From contig NZ_LIPD01000021.1 of the NCBI RefSeq assembly GCF_001905545.1, positions 1 to 64,000 on the forward strand: a stretch of DNA of 64,000 nucleotides. Direction: 5' to 3'. The position numbers and the translations under genes are program-made. Numbering within the stretch: the stretch's first letter is position 1; the number at the start of each line of letters is the position of its first letter. The stretch is from Streptomyces sp. CB02056. GTDB taxonomy: Bacteria; Actinomycetota; Actinomycetes; Streptomycetales; Streptomycetaceae. This document shows positions 51,207 through 59,501 of the stretch, one piece after another. The notes beneath the pieces were generated by a model. It saw nothing but the letters and a program-made list of their open reading frames with translations, did not search any database and was not told the DNA's origin.

Positions 51207-51842
51207 TCAGACCCAGGGTGCCCCGCCCCGACCGTCCGCCCACAGGGCGAGCGCCCGCTGGTCGACGGCGCGGATGCCGACCTGGGCGCAGAACGCGGCG
51301 GCGGCCTTGGTGAAGGAGCTGGTCGTCACCACGGCGGCCAGGTCGCAGTGGTGCACATCGCGGTAGGTGCCGTTGACCTTCTGGACGTCCTGGGAGCCGA
51401 CGAACGTCCTCGGCCCGTACCGCTTGGCCTGGATGAGGATCCGCTGCCCGGCGGGGGTGGTGGCGAGGACGTCCGCCGCGAGGTCGCCGGCCCCGCCGAC
51501 CACCTTCACCTTCGTGCAGCCGTCCCGGCGGCACAGGTCGGCCAGCGCGTGCTCGAAGGCCTTCGGGGTCATCGCCAGGAACGGCCCGATGTGCCGCAGT
51601 CGGGCGGTCCGCGCGTCCAGTTCCCGCTGCCGGGCCCGCACCCGCGAGCGCAGCACGGCGGCGCCCGCTCCCGCACCGACGATGAGGAACGCGGCGACCA
51701 GCAGCAGGTGTTGGGCCAGCCACTGGACCACCATCGTGCCCAGCACGACCGCGACCAGCGCGGCCGCCCCCAGCAGCGGCGTGTTCTGCTTCAACCGGCG
51801 GGCGACGGTCGACCGACGTCGCCGAACAGGCCTACGGGCCAC
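51207..51842 (-). CDS. Membrane-anchored Mrr-like restriction endonuclease
   Basis: 211 residues from GTG 51842 (GGGGGAG upstream). The basic N-terminus is followed by two membrane helices (LLGAAALVAVVLGTMVVQWLA and LLLVAAFLIVGAGAGAAVL). The nuclease fold follows: FEHALADLCRRDGCTKVKVVGGAGDLAADVLA then ILIQAKRYG, giving the D...QAK catalytic set of the Mrr/restriction-endonuclease type IV group, and ends with VTTSSFTKAAAAFCAQVGIRAVD. Proteins of this form are usual in actinobacteria and may cut foreign or modified DNA at the membrane. No methylase is nearby, which fits a modification-dependent or housekeeping role. Confidence 0.8.
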   Translation of the reverse strand: MARRPVRRRRSTVARRLKQNTPLLGAAALVAVVLGTMVVQWLAQHLLLVAAFLIVGAGAGAAVLRSRVRARQRELDARTARLRHIGPFLAMTPKAFEHALADLCRRDGCTKVKVVGGAGDLAADVLATTPAGQRILIQAKRYGPRTFVGSQDVQKVNGTYRDVHHCDLAAVVTTSSFTKAAAAFCAQVGIRAVDQRALALWADGRGGAPWV

Positions 51843-52206
51843 GGCACTCCCCCTCACGCCACGGTGTCCGGACGAGCCTAGGAGCAGCCGTCGCCGCACG
51901 CCCGCGATCCGGACGAACTCCTGCGCCTGGGCGGCCGAGTTGACCGGATTTCGGCATCGGCGGCCGAACCGTCCCCTTCAGTGGCTGCCCCCGTGCCTGC
52001 GGGGAGGACGCCCTCCGACCTGCACCGCACTACAGCCTTTGCCATTTCTTGACTATGCTGCGGTGCCGAGGCCGCCGGGTCGGGCGGCGTCATGGGACGT
52101 GCCCGTCGCGCGGTCGTGCCATGCCTCCAGTGGCGATGGACCGCTGCGGTCCGGGCTCCCCGGGCGTCGCAGTACAGAACACCGAACTCCCGGAAGGCTC
52201 CCCACC
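51843..52206. other. 364-bp gap, AT-richer patch but no gene
   Basis: No convincing coding frame on either strand. A less GC-rich patch near 52030-52056 contains TTGACT, possibly the -35 of a promoter for the membrane-protein gene at 52207, but no matching -10 is clear. Confidence 0.4.
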
Positions 52207-52647
52207 ATGACCGCTCTCTCCTGGCTGTCGCGGGCTGCGACGACCGTGCTGCTGATCCTGGAGACGGTGGCGGTGGTGATGTTCTTCTGCATCGCGGTCC
52301 CGCTGTTCTACAACGGGATCGGGTTCGAGGACGAGGTGGCGCCGAAGCCGCAGTGGGTGCCGTACGTGATGGGGGCCGCCGGGTTCGCGATGGCCGGGGT
52401 CAACGCGTTGGCGGTGCGCGGGGTCTGGCGCCCGCGGCCCGGCTGGAGGCTCCTGGCGGCGGCGGCCGGGGTGCAGGTGCTGCTGCTGGCGTTCACCGCG
52501 CTGTCGGGCGAGTACCTGTTCGGGATCTTCGCGGCGGCGGCGCTGCCTGCACTGGGCTCGGTGGCCGCGTTCGCGCACTGGAGCGGCCTCCGCCGAGCCG
52601 ACGCGAGGGCCGACGCGGGAACCGACGCGATGGCCGACGCGGGCTGA
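52207..52647 (+). CDS. Four-helix membrane protein of unknown function
   Basis: 146 residues from ATG 52207 (GGAAGG upstream). Hydrophobic helices are TTVLLILETVAVVMFFCIAVPLF, VPYVMGAAGFAMAGVNALAV, LLAAAAGVQVLLLAFTAL and LFGIFAAAALPALGSVAAFAHW, ending in a soluble tail with an ADA-rich repeat (ADARADAGTDAMADAG). No catalytic residues or family motif are recognised. Convergent with the SRPBCC gene at 52696. Confidence 0.7.
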   Translation: MTALSWLSRAATTVLLILETVAVVMFFCIAVPLFYNGIGFEDEVAPKPQWVPYVMGAAGFAMAGVNALAVRGVWRPRPGWRLLAAAAGVQVLLLAFTALSGEYLFGIFAAAALPALGSVAAFAHWSGLRRADARADAGTDAMADAG

Positions 52648-52695
52648 CGGGGCCGCCGCGGGCCGCCGGACGCCGCACGGGCCGACGGAGCCGGC

Positions 52696-53136
52696 TCACC
52701 CCGCCCCGCCCCTCCCTCGCGCGCGTTCCTCGACGTACTCCTTGAACCGCCTCAGGTCCCCTTTCACCCGCCGGTCGACCTCGCCCCGGACGTCGGCGGC
52801 CTTCTCCCCCGGGCCCGCGGGCCGGAGGTCGACGGCGAGGGTGACCCGGGTGTGGCCCGGGTCGAGCCGCCGGAAGGTCACCACCTCCTTCCGCTCGGCC
52901 TCGCCGTCCATGCCCCGCCAGGCGATCAGCTCCTCCGGTTCCTGGTCGACGATCTCGGTGTCGAACTCGCGGGTGACGCCGTCGATGCTGGTCTGCCAGT
53001 GGTTGTGTCGGCTGTCGAGCCGGCTCACCGAGTCGACGCCCTCCATGAAGCGCGGGAACTCCTCGGCGAGCGTCCACTGGTTGTAGGCGGCGTGCAGGGG
53101 GACGGCCACGTCCACGGATTCCTTCACCATGCTCAT
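52696..53136 (-). CDS. SRPBCC (polyketide cyclase/dehydrase-like) protein
   Basis: 146 residues from ATG 53136 with GAGGAGG upstream; the longer frame to 53325 is low-complexity. The START/Bet v1-like pattern is clear: VDVAVPLHAAYNQWTLAEEFPRFMEGVDSV, IDGVTREFDTEIVDQEPEELIAWRG and VTFRRLDPGHTRVTLAVDLRP, closing with a C-terminal helix (VDRRVKGDLRRFKEYVEERARGR). Stand-alone members of this type are common in actinobacteria near stress genes and bind a hydrophobic ligand in a deep pocket; the ligand is unknown. It is followed upstream by the DUF5133/ANTAR gene on the same strand. Confidence 0.85.
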   Translation of the reverse strand: MSMVKESVDVAVPLHAAYNQWTLAEEFPRFMEGVDSVSRLDSRHNHWQTSIDGVTREFDTEIVDQEPEELIAWRGMDGEAERKEVVTFRRLDPGHTRVTLAVDLRPAGPGEKAADVRGEVDRRVKGDLRRFKEYVEERARGRGGAG

Positions 53137-53231
53137 GACGACCTCCTCGTACGGCGCGGCCGGGGCCTTCCCGCCCGTCTGCGCGCGCCCGTCCGCACGC
53201 CTTCCGCCCCCCTTCCTGTACGCCTGCCCGT

Positions 53232-53269
53232 CCGGCACCGGCGCAACCATCCGGCACCGGCGCAACCGT
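53232..53269. repeat. Tandem 19-bp repeat, two copies
   Basis: CCGGCACCGGCGCAACCAT (53232-53250) is repeated with a single A-to-G change at 53251-53269, in the spacer between the DUF5133/ANTAR stop and the SRPBCC start. Slippage product or protein site; no evidence for either. Confidence 0.7.
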
Positions 53270-53281
53270 CCCCCGCCCGCG

Positions 53282-54217
53282 CTACGAGCCGCCCCGCTCG
53301 CCGGGTGCGGTGCGCGGCCGGTCACCGTCGGCGAGGTGCCGGGCCACCGTGGCGAGGTCGGTGCCCAGTCGCTGGGCGGCTCCGACCAGCAGGCTCAGCG
53401 CGGCGTGCGGGGTGACGTCGAACCGCTCGGCGGTGAGGCCGATGGCCAGGCCGGTGGCGTGCCGGCGGTCGAGGAGGTCGGCCACGGCCCGGGACAGCGC
53501 GAAGCGGTCGAGGGCGGCCGACGCCTGGAGGGCGAGCACCTCCACCAGCCCGAGGGCCGGCGTGCCGGGGTCGACCGGGGTGCGCAGGTAGGCGCTGAAC
53601 ACGGTGCAGCCGTGCGGGTGGGTGCGCAGGTGCGCGCCGGCCACGGCCCGTACGCCGCAGCGCCGGGCGCGGTCGGCGAACCGGTCGGGCCGGCCGGGGT
53701 CGAGCCGGACGACGATCTGGCCCTCGCCCTGGCGGCGGAGCCGGGGCAGCGGGCCGGCGTCCGCCCCGCTCTGGGCGCGTTCGAGGGCGAGCAGGTAGGA
53801 CGGGGTCGCCGCGAAGGTCTCGACCGAGCCGTCGTCGTGCCAGGTGCTCACCGCGGCGCCCACGCAGTCCGGGACGGTGACCCTGGTCAGCTGCACCACG
53901 TCGTGCAGGCTGGGGAGGGGCGCGGCCCGTACCCGCTCGCGGGCCGCGAGGTCGCCGAGTTCGGCAAGGAGCGCCGCCCGGGCCCGGTCGGTCGCCGGGG
54001 CTCCGGCCGCCGCGCCGCCGCCGTCGGCCGGGCCCTGACGGGCCAGCAGCATGCGGGCCCGGGCGACCGCGCGAACGGCGTCGGCCTCGCCCGTGTAGAT
54101 GCCGATCGTGTAGCAGACGTCGCGCAACCGCTGCCGGGCCTCCGGCGAGCTCGACGGGGACAGGGCCTCGTACTCCGCGACCAGTCGGCCGAGGGCAGCG
54201 ACATCCACCATGGGCAT
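53282..54217 (-). CDS. DUF5133/GAF/ANTAR-like regulatory protein
   Basis: 311 residues from ATG 54217 (GGAGG five bases before it); a GTG at 54223 would add two residues, as in many family members that begin MLMP. The N-terminus is DUF5133-like (about 1-65: LGRLVAEYEALSPSSSPEARQRLRDVCYTIGIYTGEADAVRAV). A GAF-like middle (about 110-245) includes DCVGAAVSTWHDDGSVETFAATP and ASAALDRFALSRAVADLLDRRHATGLAIGL, leading to an ANTAR-type C-terminal helix set (DVTPHAALSLLVGAAQRLGTDLATVARHL). ANTAR domains bind RNA hairpins to block termination; whether this copy does so is unproven. It lies next to a SigB/SigF-type sigma gene. Confidence 0.8.
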   Translation of the reverse strand: MPMVDVAALGRLVAEYEALSPSSSPEARQRLRDVCYTIGIYTGEADAVRAVARARMLLARQGPADGGGAAAGAPATDRARAALLAELGDLAARERVRAAPLPSLHDVVQLTRVTVPDCVGAAVSTWHDDGSVETFAATPSYLLALERAQSGADAGPLPRLRRQGEGQIVVRLDPGRPDRFADRARRCGVRAVAGAHLRTHPHGCTVFSAYLRTPVDPGTPALGLVEVLALQASAALDRFALSRAVADLLDRRHATGLAIGLTAERFDVTPHAALSLLVGAAQRLGTDLATVARHLADGDRPRTAPGERGGS

Positions 54218-54242
54218 GAGCACCTCCGTGTGTTTACGGAAA

Positions 54243-54267
54243 GTATGCGCCGATCACGCAGCGAAAC
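54243..54267 (-). promoter_or_regulatory. Possible SigB/SigF-type promoter of the DUF5133 gene
   Basis: On the minus strand GTTT (54267-54264) is followed after 15 nt by GCATAC (54248-54243), close to the GTTT-N14/15-GGGTAY pattern of stress sigma factors, and the gene start is about 26 nt further. The -10 deviates at two bases, so this is a suggestion. Confidence 0.35.
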
Positions 54268-54311
54268 CGCACCCCGGGTCCCCGCCCCGCACGTCGGCCC
54301 GCCCCACCGCC

Positions 54312-55271
54312 TCAGCCGGTGCCCTCGCGCCCACCCTCGGCACCGCCCTCGCCCCCGACCCCGGAAGCGACGGCCTCCGGCTCCCCATCACCCCACCCGG
54401 GCGCGTCCCGGTCCTCCAGTTCCTCGCGCAGCCAGGCCAGGGTGGCACTGAGCAGCCGGGAGACGTGCATCTGGGAGACGCCGATCCGGTCCGCTATCCG
54501 GGACTGGGTGCACCCGTCCCAGAACCGCAGCTTGAGGACGGTCTGCTCGCGCTCCGGCAACCGGGCCAGCAGCGGGCGGACGGCGGTGCGGAAGTCGGCG
54601 AGTTCGATGCCGGGGTCGCAGCCGCCGAGCCGGTCGAGCAGGGCGCTGCCGGTCTCGTCGGTGTCCTGGTCGCGCAGCGCGTCCAGGGAGTTGGGGCGGT
54701 AGACCCGGCCCGCCAGTAGCCCCTCCGTGGCCTGTTCGACGGTGAGGTGCAGGTCCTCGGCGATCTCCTCGGGCCGTGGCAGCCGGCCGAGCTCCTGCTC
54801 CAGGCGGTCGGAGTCGCGGGCGACGGACAGGTACAGCTCCTGCATGCTGCGCGGGACGCGCACCGGCCAGGAGGTGTCGCGGAAGAACCGCTTGATCTCG
54901 CCGGTGATGGTGGGGATCGCGTAGGTGACGAACTCGACGCCGCGCCGCGGGTCGTAGCCGTCGACGGCCTTGATCAGGCCGATCGTGCCGACCTGGAGGA
55001 TGTCCTCCATGTCCTCGGCCCGGTGGCGGAAGCGGGCGGCGATGAAGCGCACCAGCGGCATGTTGAGCTCGATGATCGTGCCGCGGACGTAGCTGTAGGC
55101 GCGGGTCTCCCGGACCAGCCCGGCCAGCCGCTCGAACAGCGCGTCGCTCAGCTCCCGCGCCTCGGACTTCCCCATGCGGCGGAGTTCGGCCGCCGTGGGC
55201 CGTCGCGGGAGGTCGGGCGGCAGGCCCGAGGGGGCCGCTTCCCAGCCGGCTGTTTCCAGGTGGACGGACAC
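54312..55271 (-). CDS. SigB/SigF-family RNA polymerase sigma factor
   Basis: 319 residues from GTG 55271 with AGGAG upstream. Region 2 is typical of stress/sporulation sigmas: NMPLVRFIAARFRHRAEDMEDILQVGTIGLIKAVDGYDPRRGVEFVTYAIPTITGEIKRFFRD, followed by WPVRVPRSMQEL. Region 3 contains LPRPEEIAEDLHLTVEQATEGLLAG, and region 4 LPEREQTVLKLRFWDGCTQSRIADRIGVSQMHVSRLLSATLAWL. The Gly/Glu-rich tail (from about 295) is unusual. No anti-sigma gene is adjacent. The next gene on the strand encodes the DUF5133/ANTAR protein, and a promoter of fitting type precedes it. Confidence 0.9.
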   Translation of the reverse strand: MSVHLETAGWEAAPSGLPPDLPRRPTAAELRRMGKSEARELSDALFERLAGLVRETRAYSYVRGTIIELNMPLVRFIAARFRHRAEDMEDILQVGTIGLIKAVDGYDPRRGVEFVTYAIPTITGEIKRFFRDTSWPVRVPRSMQELYLSVARDSDRLEQELGRLPRPEEIAEDLHLTVEQATEGLLAGRVYRPNSLDALRDQDTDETGSALLDRLGGCDPGIELADFRTAVRPLLARLPEREQTVLKLRFWDGCTQSRIADRIGVSQMHVSRLLSATLAWLREELEDRDAPGWGDGEPEAVASGVGGEGGAEGGREGTG

Positions 55272-55539
55272 GTGATCGCTCCTGGGCGCCGGGGTGAGCG
55301 CCCGGCGCCACGTACGGCCCGCACCTCGTGCGGCGTGTCACGGACTCCTCCCCCGGGACCCGTGCCCGGCCACTGCGGGCGCGGCCCCGGTGGCACCGGC
55401 CCCGGCGGCACCGCCCGAGGTGCTGGAGCAGCCGGAATCGCACGGCCGCTGTACGACTGGTTCTACCCCGGGATCCGGCTCCGAACGCACGTTCCAGGAG
55501 CTTTCCTGCACCGCCGCCGCCGCCGGCGGCCGGCAGCGC

Positions 55540-57282
55540 TCAGTGATCGAGCGGACGAGGCCGGCCAGGCCACCCCGGCCACCCGGGCTGCTGGGGCCAC
55601 CCCGGCCATCCGGCCGGCTCCGGCCGTCGCGGCCGGACGTACTCGACCAGCTGCATCATCCCGAGGTCCTCGTGCTGCAGCTGGTGGCAGTGCAGGACGG
55701 TGCGGCCGGTGAAGTCCTCGTACTTGACCAGGAGGGTGACGGTGTCGCCCGGCTTGCCGCCGGTCAGGTCGACGGTGTCCTGCCACACCGGCGGGTCGAG
55801 CCGTTCCCCGTTGCGGTGGGTGACGAGGACGTGGTTGGTGTGCAGGTGGAAGGGGTGGTGGAAGATCGGCATGGTCTCGTCGGTGTGGATGGTCCACCGT
55901 TCGACGGTGCCGAGTTCCAGGGTGTGGTTGACGTACTCGGGGTCGAACAGGCCGTAGGCGGGGTCGCGGGTGAGGTCGCCGCCGGGGTCGGCCGCGGGGG
56001 TCGGGTGGCTGCCGAGGACGCGGTAGGCGTTGGGGAACGGCTGGGCGAAGACCTTCGGGTCGACGTGGAAGACCACCCTGCGGTCGCCGCCGGGGTTGGC
56101 GATGTCCTTCTCGTCGAGGAACGGCATGCCCTGCGGCAGCGAGGTCGGCAGCTCCATGGGCGGCTGGACGGCTTCTCCCGCCACCTCGATCGTCATCAGC
56201 GGGACGGGCACGCCCTTGGCCCGCAGTTCGTACGTCCCGGCCTCGCCGCCCCGGACCAGCACGTCGGCGCGGTTGCCCACGCCCAGCGGGACCACCTCAG
56301 CGGCGACCGGCGCGGGGAAGGTCACGCCGTCCATGGCGATCTGATGCAGCGTCAACTTCCGCTCCCCGTCGGCGACCTGGAGCGAGAGGGCGGTGAACGC
56401 GGTCGCCGCGACCAGGCGCCAGCGCTGGACCTCGCCGGGGCGCAGCACGAGGACGGGGTTGATCTCGCCGTTGACGGTGAAGGTGGGCGGGACGGCGGCC
56501 AGGGCGTCGCCGGAGGTGAAGTCGGGGACCCTGCCGCCCTTGAGCCGGAGTTCGTTGATGCAGACGACCAGGTCGGCGGCGGCCTTGATCTGCGGCACCT
56601 CGTCGACGTCGCCCTCGATGACGATGACCCCGGCCATTCCTCCGGCGATCTGTTCGGCGGTGGCCCCGTGCGCGTGCGGGTGGTACCAGTAGGTCCCGGC
56701 CGGATGGTCGGTTGGGATCTGGACGGTGGTCAGGTACCGCGGCTCCGGGGCGCCGGCCACGGCCTCGTCGGCGGTGCGCGGCGGGAACGCGCGCAGGATG
56801 TTGTCGGCGCGCCCGGACGGCGAGACGTGCAGGCCGTGGGTGTGCAGGTTGAAGGTGTTCACGCGGTGCGGCCGGTTGTGGCCGCCGTGGTGCGCCGGGC
56901 CTGACATCCCGGGCATCCCAGACATCCCGGCCGGGCCGGCCGGCTCGGTCGGGTTCGGCGGCAGCCCGTTGACCTGGGTCAGCCACAGCACGTCCCCGGC
57001 GCGCGCCCGCAGGGTCGGCCCGGGGATGGTCCCGTTGTAGGTGCGCGTGGTGACCGTCCCGTAGCCCGGGACGGAGAGCGTCGTGAACCGTACGTCGAGC
57101 GTCTGGTCGAGCACCGCCGCCGGCCCGCCGGAGGCCGACCGGGCGCGCCGGACGACGGGCTGCGGGAAGGCGGCGGCCGCCACCGCGGGCCGGGCGAGGA
57201 TCCCGCCGGAGCCGGCCGCGAGGACGGCTACGGGGACGGCCTTGAGCACCGATCGGCGACTGATTCCGACATTTTCTCCCAT
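55540..57282 (-). CDS. Tat-exported multicopper oxidase
   Basis: 580 residues from ATG 57282. A twin-arginine signal (SRRSVLKAVPVAVLAAG) implies folded export. Copper ligands are all there: HTHGLH, HPHAHG, HHPFHLHTNH and the type-1 motif HCHQLQHEDLGMMQL, so both the trinuclear and type-1 sites are intact, with Met as probable axial ligand. Residues about 120-138 (GMSGMPGMSGPAHHGGHN) are Met/His-rich, a feature of cuprous-oxidase or CueO-like enzymes. The C-terminus ends in a PGWPGWPQQPGW repeat. Likely roles are copper detoxification or oxidation of phenols outside the cell. It is the last gene of the run behind the sugar-importer operon, with an 83-nt gap. Confidence 0.9.
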   Translation of the reverse strand: MGENVGISRRSVLKAVPVAVLAAGSGGILARPAVAAAAFPQPVVRRARSASGGPAAVLDQTLDVRFTTLSVPGYGTVTTRTYNGTIPGPTLRARAGDVLWLTQVNGLPPNPTEPAGPAGMSGMPGMSGPAHHGGHNRPHRVNTFNLHTHGLHVSPSGRADNILRAFPPRTADEAVAGAPEPRYLTTVQIPTDHPAGTYWYHPHAHGATAEQIAGGMAGVIVIEGDVDEVPQIKAAADLVVCINELRLKGGRVPDFTSGDALAAVPPTFTVNGEINPVLVLRPGEVQRWRLVAATAFTALSLQVADGERKLTLHQIAMDGVTFPAPVAAEVVPLGVGNRADVLVRGGEAGTYELRAKGVPVPLMTIEVAGEAVQPPMELPTSLPQGMPFLDEKDIANPGGDRRVVFHVDPKVFAQPFPNAYRVLGSHPTPAADPGGDLTRDPAYGLFDPEYVNHTLELGTVERWTIHTDETMPIFHHPFHLHTNHVLVTHRNGERLDPPVWQDTVDLTGGKPGDTVTLLVKYEDFTGRTVLHCHQLQHEDLGMMQLVEYVRPRRPEPAGWPGWPQQPGWPGWPGRPRPLDH

Positions 57283-57365
57283 AACCGGGCAATGTAAGTC
57301 GGGTCCGGTACGGCAACGGTCAGGCACACCGCGCGCCGGCCGGGGGTTGGGCCTTCCGTACCACG

Positions 57366-58592
57366 CTACGAACGTTCCGGGTGGGTCAGATTGGCCCCGG
57401 TGCGGGGGTCGAAGACGTGGATGCGCGCCGTGTCCACCCGCAGGTCCAGCGGGCCGCCCTCGGCGGCCCGGGTGGCGGGGTTCAGCCGGGCGACCACCCG
57501 GTGCTCCCGCATGCCGGTGTCGGCCCGGCCCGAGTCGGCGGCGAGTTCGGCCAGCTCGGCCAGTTCGGCGAGTTCCGCCAGTCCGGCGAGGCCGCCGGGG
57601 CCCCGGGCCGCCGCCGGGCCGCCCTCCTCCGCGAAGTGGACGTAGACGTCCGAGCCGACCGACTCCCGGACCTCGACGGTCACGGTGACGGTGACCCCGC
57701 CGGCGTGCCCCTCGACCAGGGCCGCGTCCTCGAAGTCCTCGGGGCGGATGCCGACCACCAGTTCGCGCGGCGCGTCCGCGCGCTCCAGGGCGCGCCGGGT
57801 GCGGTCGTCCAGCGGCAGGTCGCCCAGCGAGGTGCGCAGGGCGCCGTGCTCCAGCGCGGCGCCGAGGAAGTTCATGCCGGGCGAGCCGATGAACCCGGCG
57901 ACGAAGAGGTTCACCGGCTCGTCGTACAGCTGCTGCGGCGAGCCGACCTGCTGGACGACGCCGGAGCGCATCACCACCACCCGGTCGCCGAGCGTCATCG
58001 CCTCGACCTGGTCGTGGGTGACGTAGACGGTGGTGGTGCCCAGGCGGCGCTGGAGGGCGGCGATCTGGGTGCGCATCTGCACCCGGAGCTTGGCGTCCAG
58101 GTTGGACAGCGGCTCGTCCATCAGGAAGACCTTGGGGTCGCGGACGATCGCCCGGCCCATCGCGACCCGCTGGCGCTGCCCCCCGGAGAGGTGGGCGGGC
58201 TTGCGGTCGAGGTGCCGGGTGAGGTCCAGGACGCGGGCGGCCTCCTCGACCTTGGCGGCGATGGTCGCCTTGTCGACCTTGGCCAGGCGCAGCGCGAAGC
58301 CCATGTTGTCGCGCACGCTCATGTGCGGGTAGAGGGCGTAGCTCTGGAACACCATGGCGATGTCGCGGTCCTTGGGCGCGCGGTCGTTGACCACCTCCCC
58401 GGCGATCCGCAGGGTGCCCTCGGTGATGTCCTCCAGCCCGGCGATCATGTTGAGCGTGGTGGACTTGCCGCAGCCGGAGGGGCCGACCAGGATCACGAAC
58501 TCGCCGTCGGCGATGGTGAGGTCGACGTGGCGGACGGCGAGGGCGCCGTCGGGGTAGCGCTTGGTGATGCCGTCGAGGACGATCTCGGCCAC
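57366..58592 (-). CDS. sugC: SugC-like ABC transporter ATPase (trehalose-type importer)
   Basis: 408 residues from ATG 58592. It has Walker A GPSGCGKSTT, Q-loop VFQSYALYPHM, signature HLSGGQRQRVAMGRAI, Walker B VFLMDEPLSNLDAKLRVQM and H-loop VYVTHDQVEAMTLGDRV. The C-terminal TOBE/OB domain (from about 240) is that of the MsmK/UgpC/SugC carbohydrate group, with VGIRPEDFEDAAL. Residues such as APKDRDIAMVFQSYALYPHM closely match mycobacterial SugC. An unusual Leu/Ala/Glu repeat (LAELAELAELAELAADS) interrupts the late regulatory domain. It energises the SugAB permease encoded just upstream (75 nt gap). Confidence 0.85.
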   Translation of the reverse strand: MAEIVLDGITKRYPDGALAVRHVDLTIADGEFVILVGPSGCGKSTTLNMIAGLEDITEGTLRIAGEVVNDRAPKDRDIAMVFQSYALYPHMSVRDNMGFALRLAKVDKATIAAKVEEAARVLDLTRHLDRKPAHLSGGQRQRVAMGRAIVRDPKVFLMDEPLSNLDAKLRVQMRTQIAALQRRLGTTTVYVTHDQVEAMTLGDRVVVMRSGVVQQVGSPQQLYDEPVNLFVAGFIGSPGMNFLGAALEHGALRTSLGDLPLDDRTRRALERADAPRELVVGIRPEDFEDAALVEGHAGGVTVTVTVEVRESVGSDVYVHFAEEGGPAAARGPGGLAGLAELAELAELAELAADSGRADTGMREHRVVARLNPATRAAEGGPLDLRVDTARIHVFDPRTGANLTHPERS

Positions 58593-58667
58593 GGTCCGCC
58601 TTCCTGGCCCGCCGGGTGGGGCGGGCTCTTCCTGGGAAACCCATCCTGGGAAAACTCGATGTCGGGC

Positions 58668-59501
58668 TCAGCCCTTGACGGCGCCGGCGGTGAGCCCGGC
58701 GACGATGCGGCGCTGGAACAGCAGCACGAAGACCACGATCGGGATCGTGATGATCACCGCGGCCGCCGCGATCGAGCCGGTCGGCTGCTCGAACTGGGAG
58801 CTCCCGGTGAAGAAGGCGATCGCGGCCGGGACCGTCCGGGCCGAGGTGGTGGAGGTCAGCGAGATCGCGAACAGGAAGTCGTTCCAGCAGAAGATGAAGA
58901 CCAGGATGCCGGTGGTGAACACCCCCGGCGCCGCCAGCGGCGCGATGACCAGCCGGAACGCCTGCCACGGCGTGGCGCCGTCCACCTTGGCCGCCTTCTC
59001 CAGGTCCCAGGGGATCTCCCGGAAGAACGCCGAGAGCGTGTAGATCGCCAGCGGCAGCGAGAAGGTCATGTACGGGATGATCAGCCCTGGCCAGGTGTCG
59101 AACAGGCCGAGCGCCCGCTCGATGCCGAACAGCGGCGAGACCAGCGAGATCGGCGGGAACATCGCGATCAGCAGGGACACCCCGATCAGCAGCCGCTTGC
59201 CGGGAAAGCGCAGCCGGGCCACCGCGTACGCGGCCATGGTGCCGAGCGCGACGGCGACGGTGGTGGCGATCAGCGCGATGCCGATCGAGTTGACCAGGGC
59301 GCGGGTGAACTCCGAGGTCTGGAAGATGCCGCGGTAGTTGGCCAGGGTCCACCGGCGGGGCACGAAGGCGCCGTCGGCGAGGGTGCTCGGGTCCTTGAAG
59401 GACAGCGCCACGATCCACCACACCGGGAAGAGCGCGTAGAGCACGACCGCCAGGTTGGCGATGCCCCAGCCGGTCAGGGCCCGGGCGGGCCGGCCGCTCA
59501 T
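58668..59501 (-). CDS. sugB: SugB/MalG-like sugar permease
   Basis: 277 residues from ATG 59501, overlapping the upstream stop by ATGA. Six membrane helices are seen, and the EAA loop is clear (EIPWDLEKAAKVDGATPWQAFRLVIAPLAAPG), the contact site for the ATPase. FSLPLAIYTLSAFFREIPWDL and WNDFLFAISLTS match MalG/SugB-type MalFGK subunits. It is the inner-membrane partner of the SugA-like protein in a putative trehalose importer. Confidence 0.85.
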   Translation of the reverse strand: MSGRPARALTGWGIANLAVVLYALFPVWWIVALSFKDPSTLADGAFVPRRWTLANYRGIFQTSEFTRALVNSIGIALIATTVAVALGTMAAYAVARLRFPGKRLLIGVSLLIAMFPPISLVSPLFGIERALGLFDTWPGLIIPYMTFSLPLAIYTLSAFFREIPWDLEKAAKVDGATPWQAFRLVIAPLAAPGVFTTGILVFIFCWNDFLFAISLTSTTSARTVPAAIAFFTGSSQFEQPTGSIAAAAVIITIPIVVFVLLFQRRIVAGLTAGAVKG

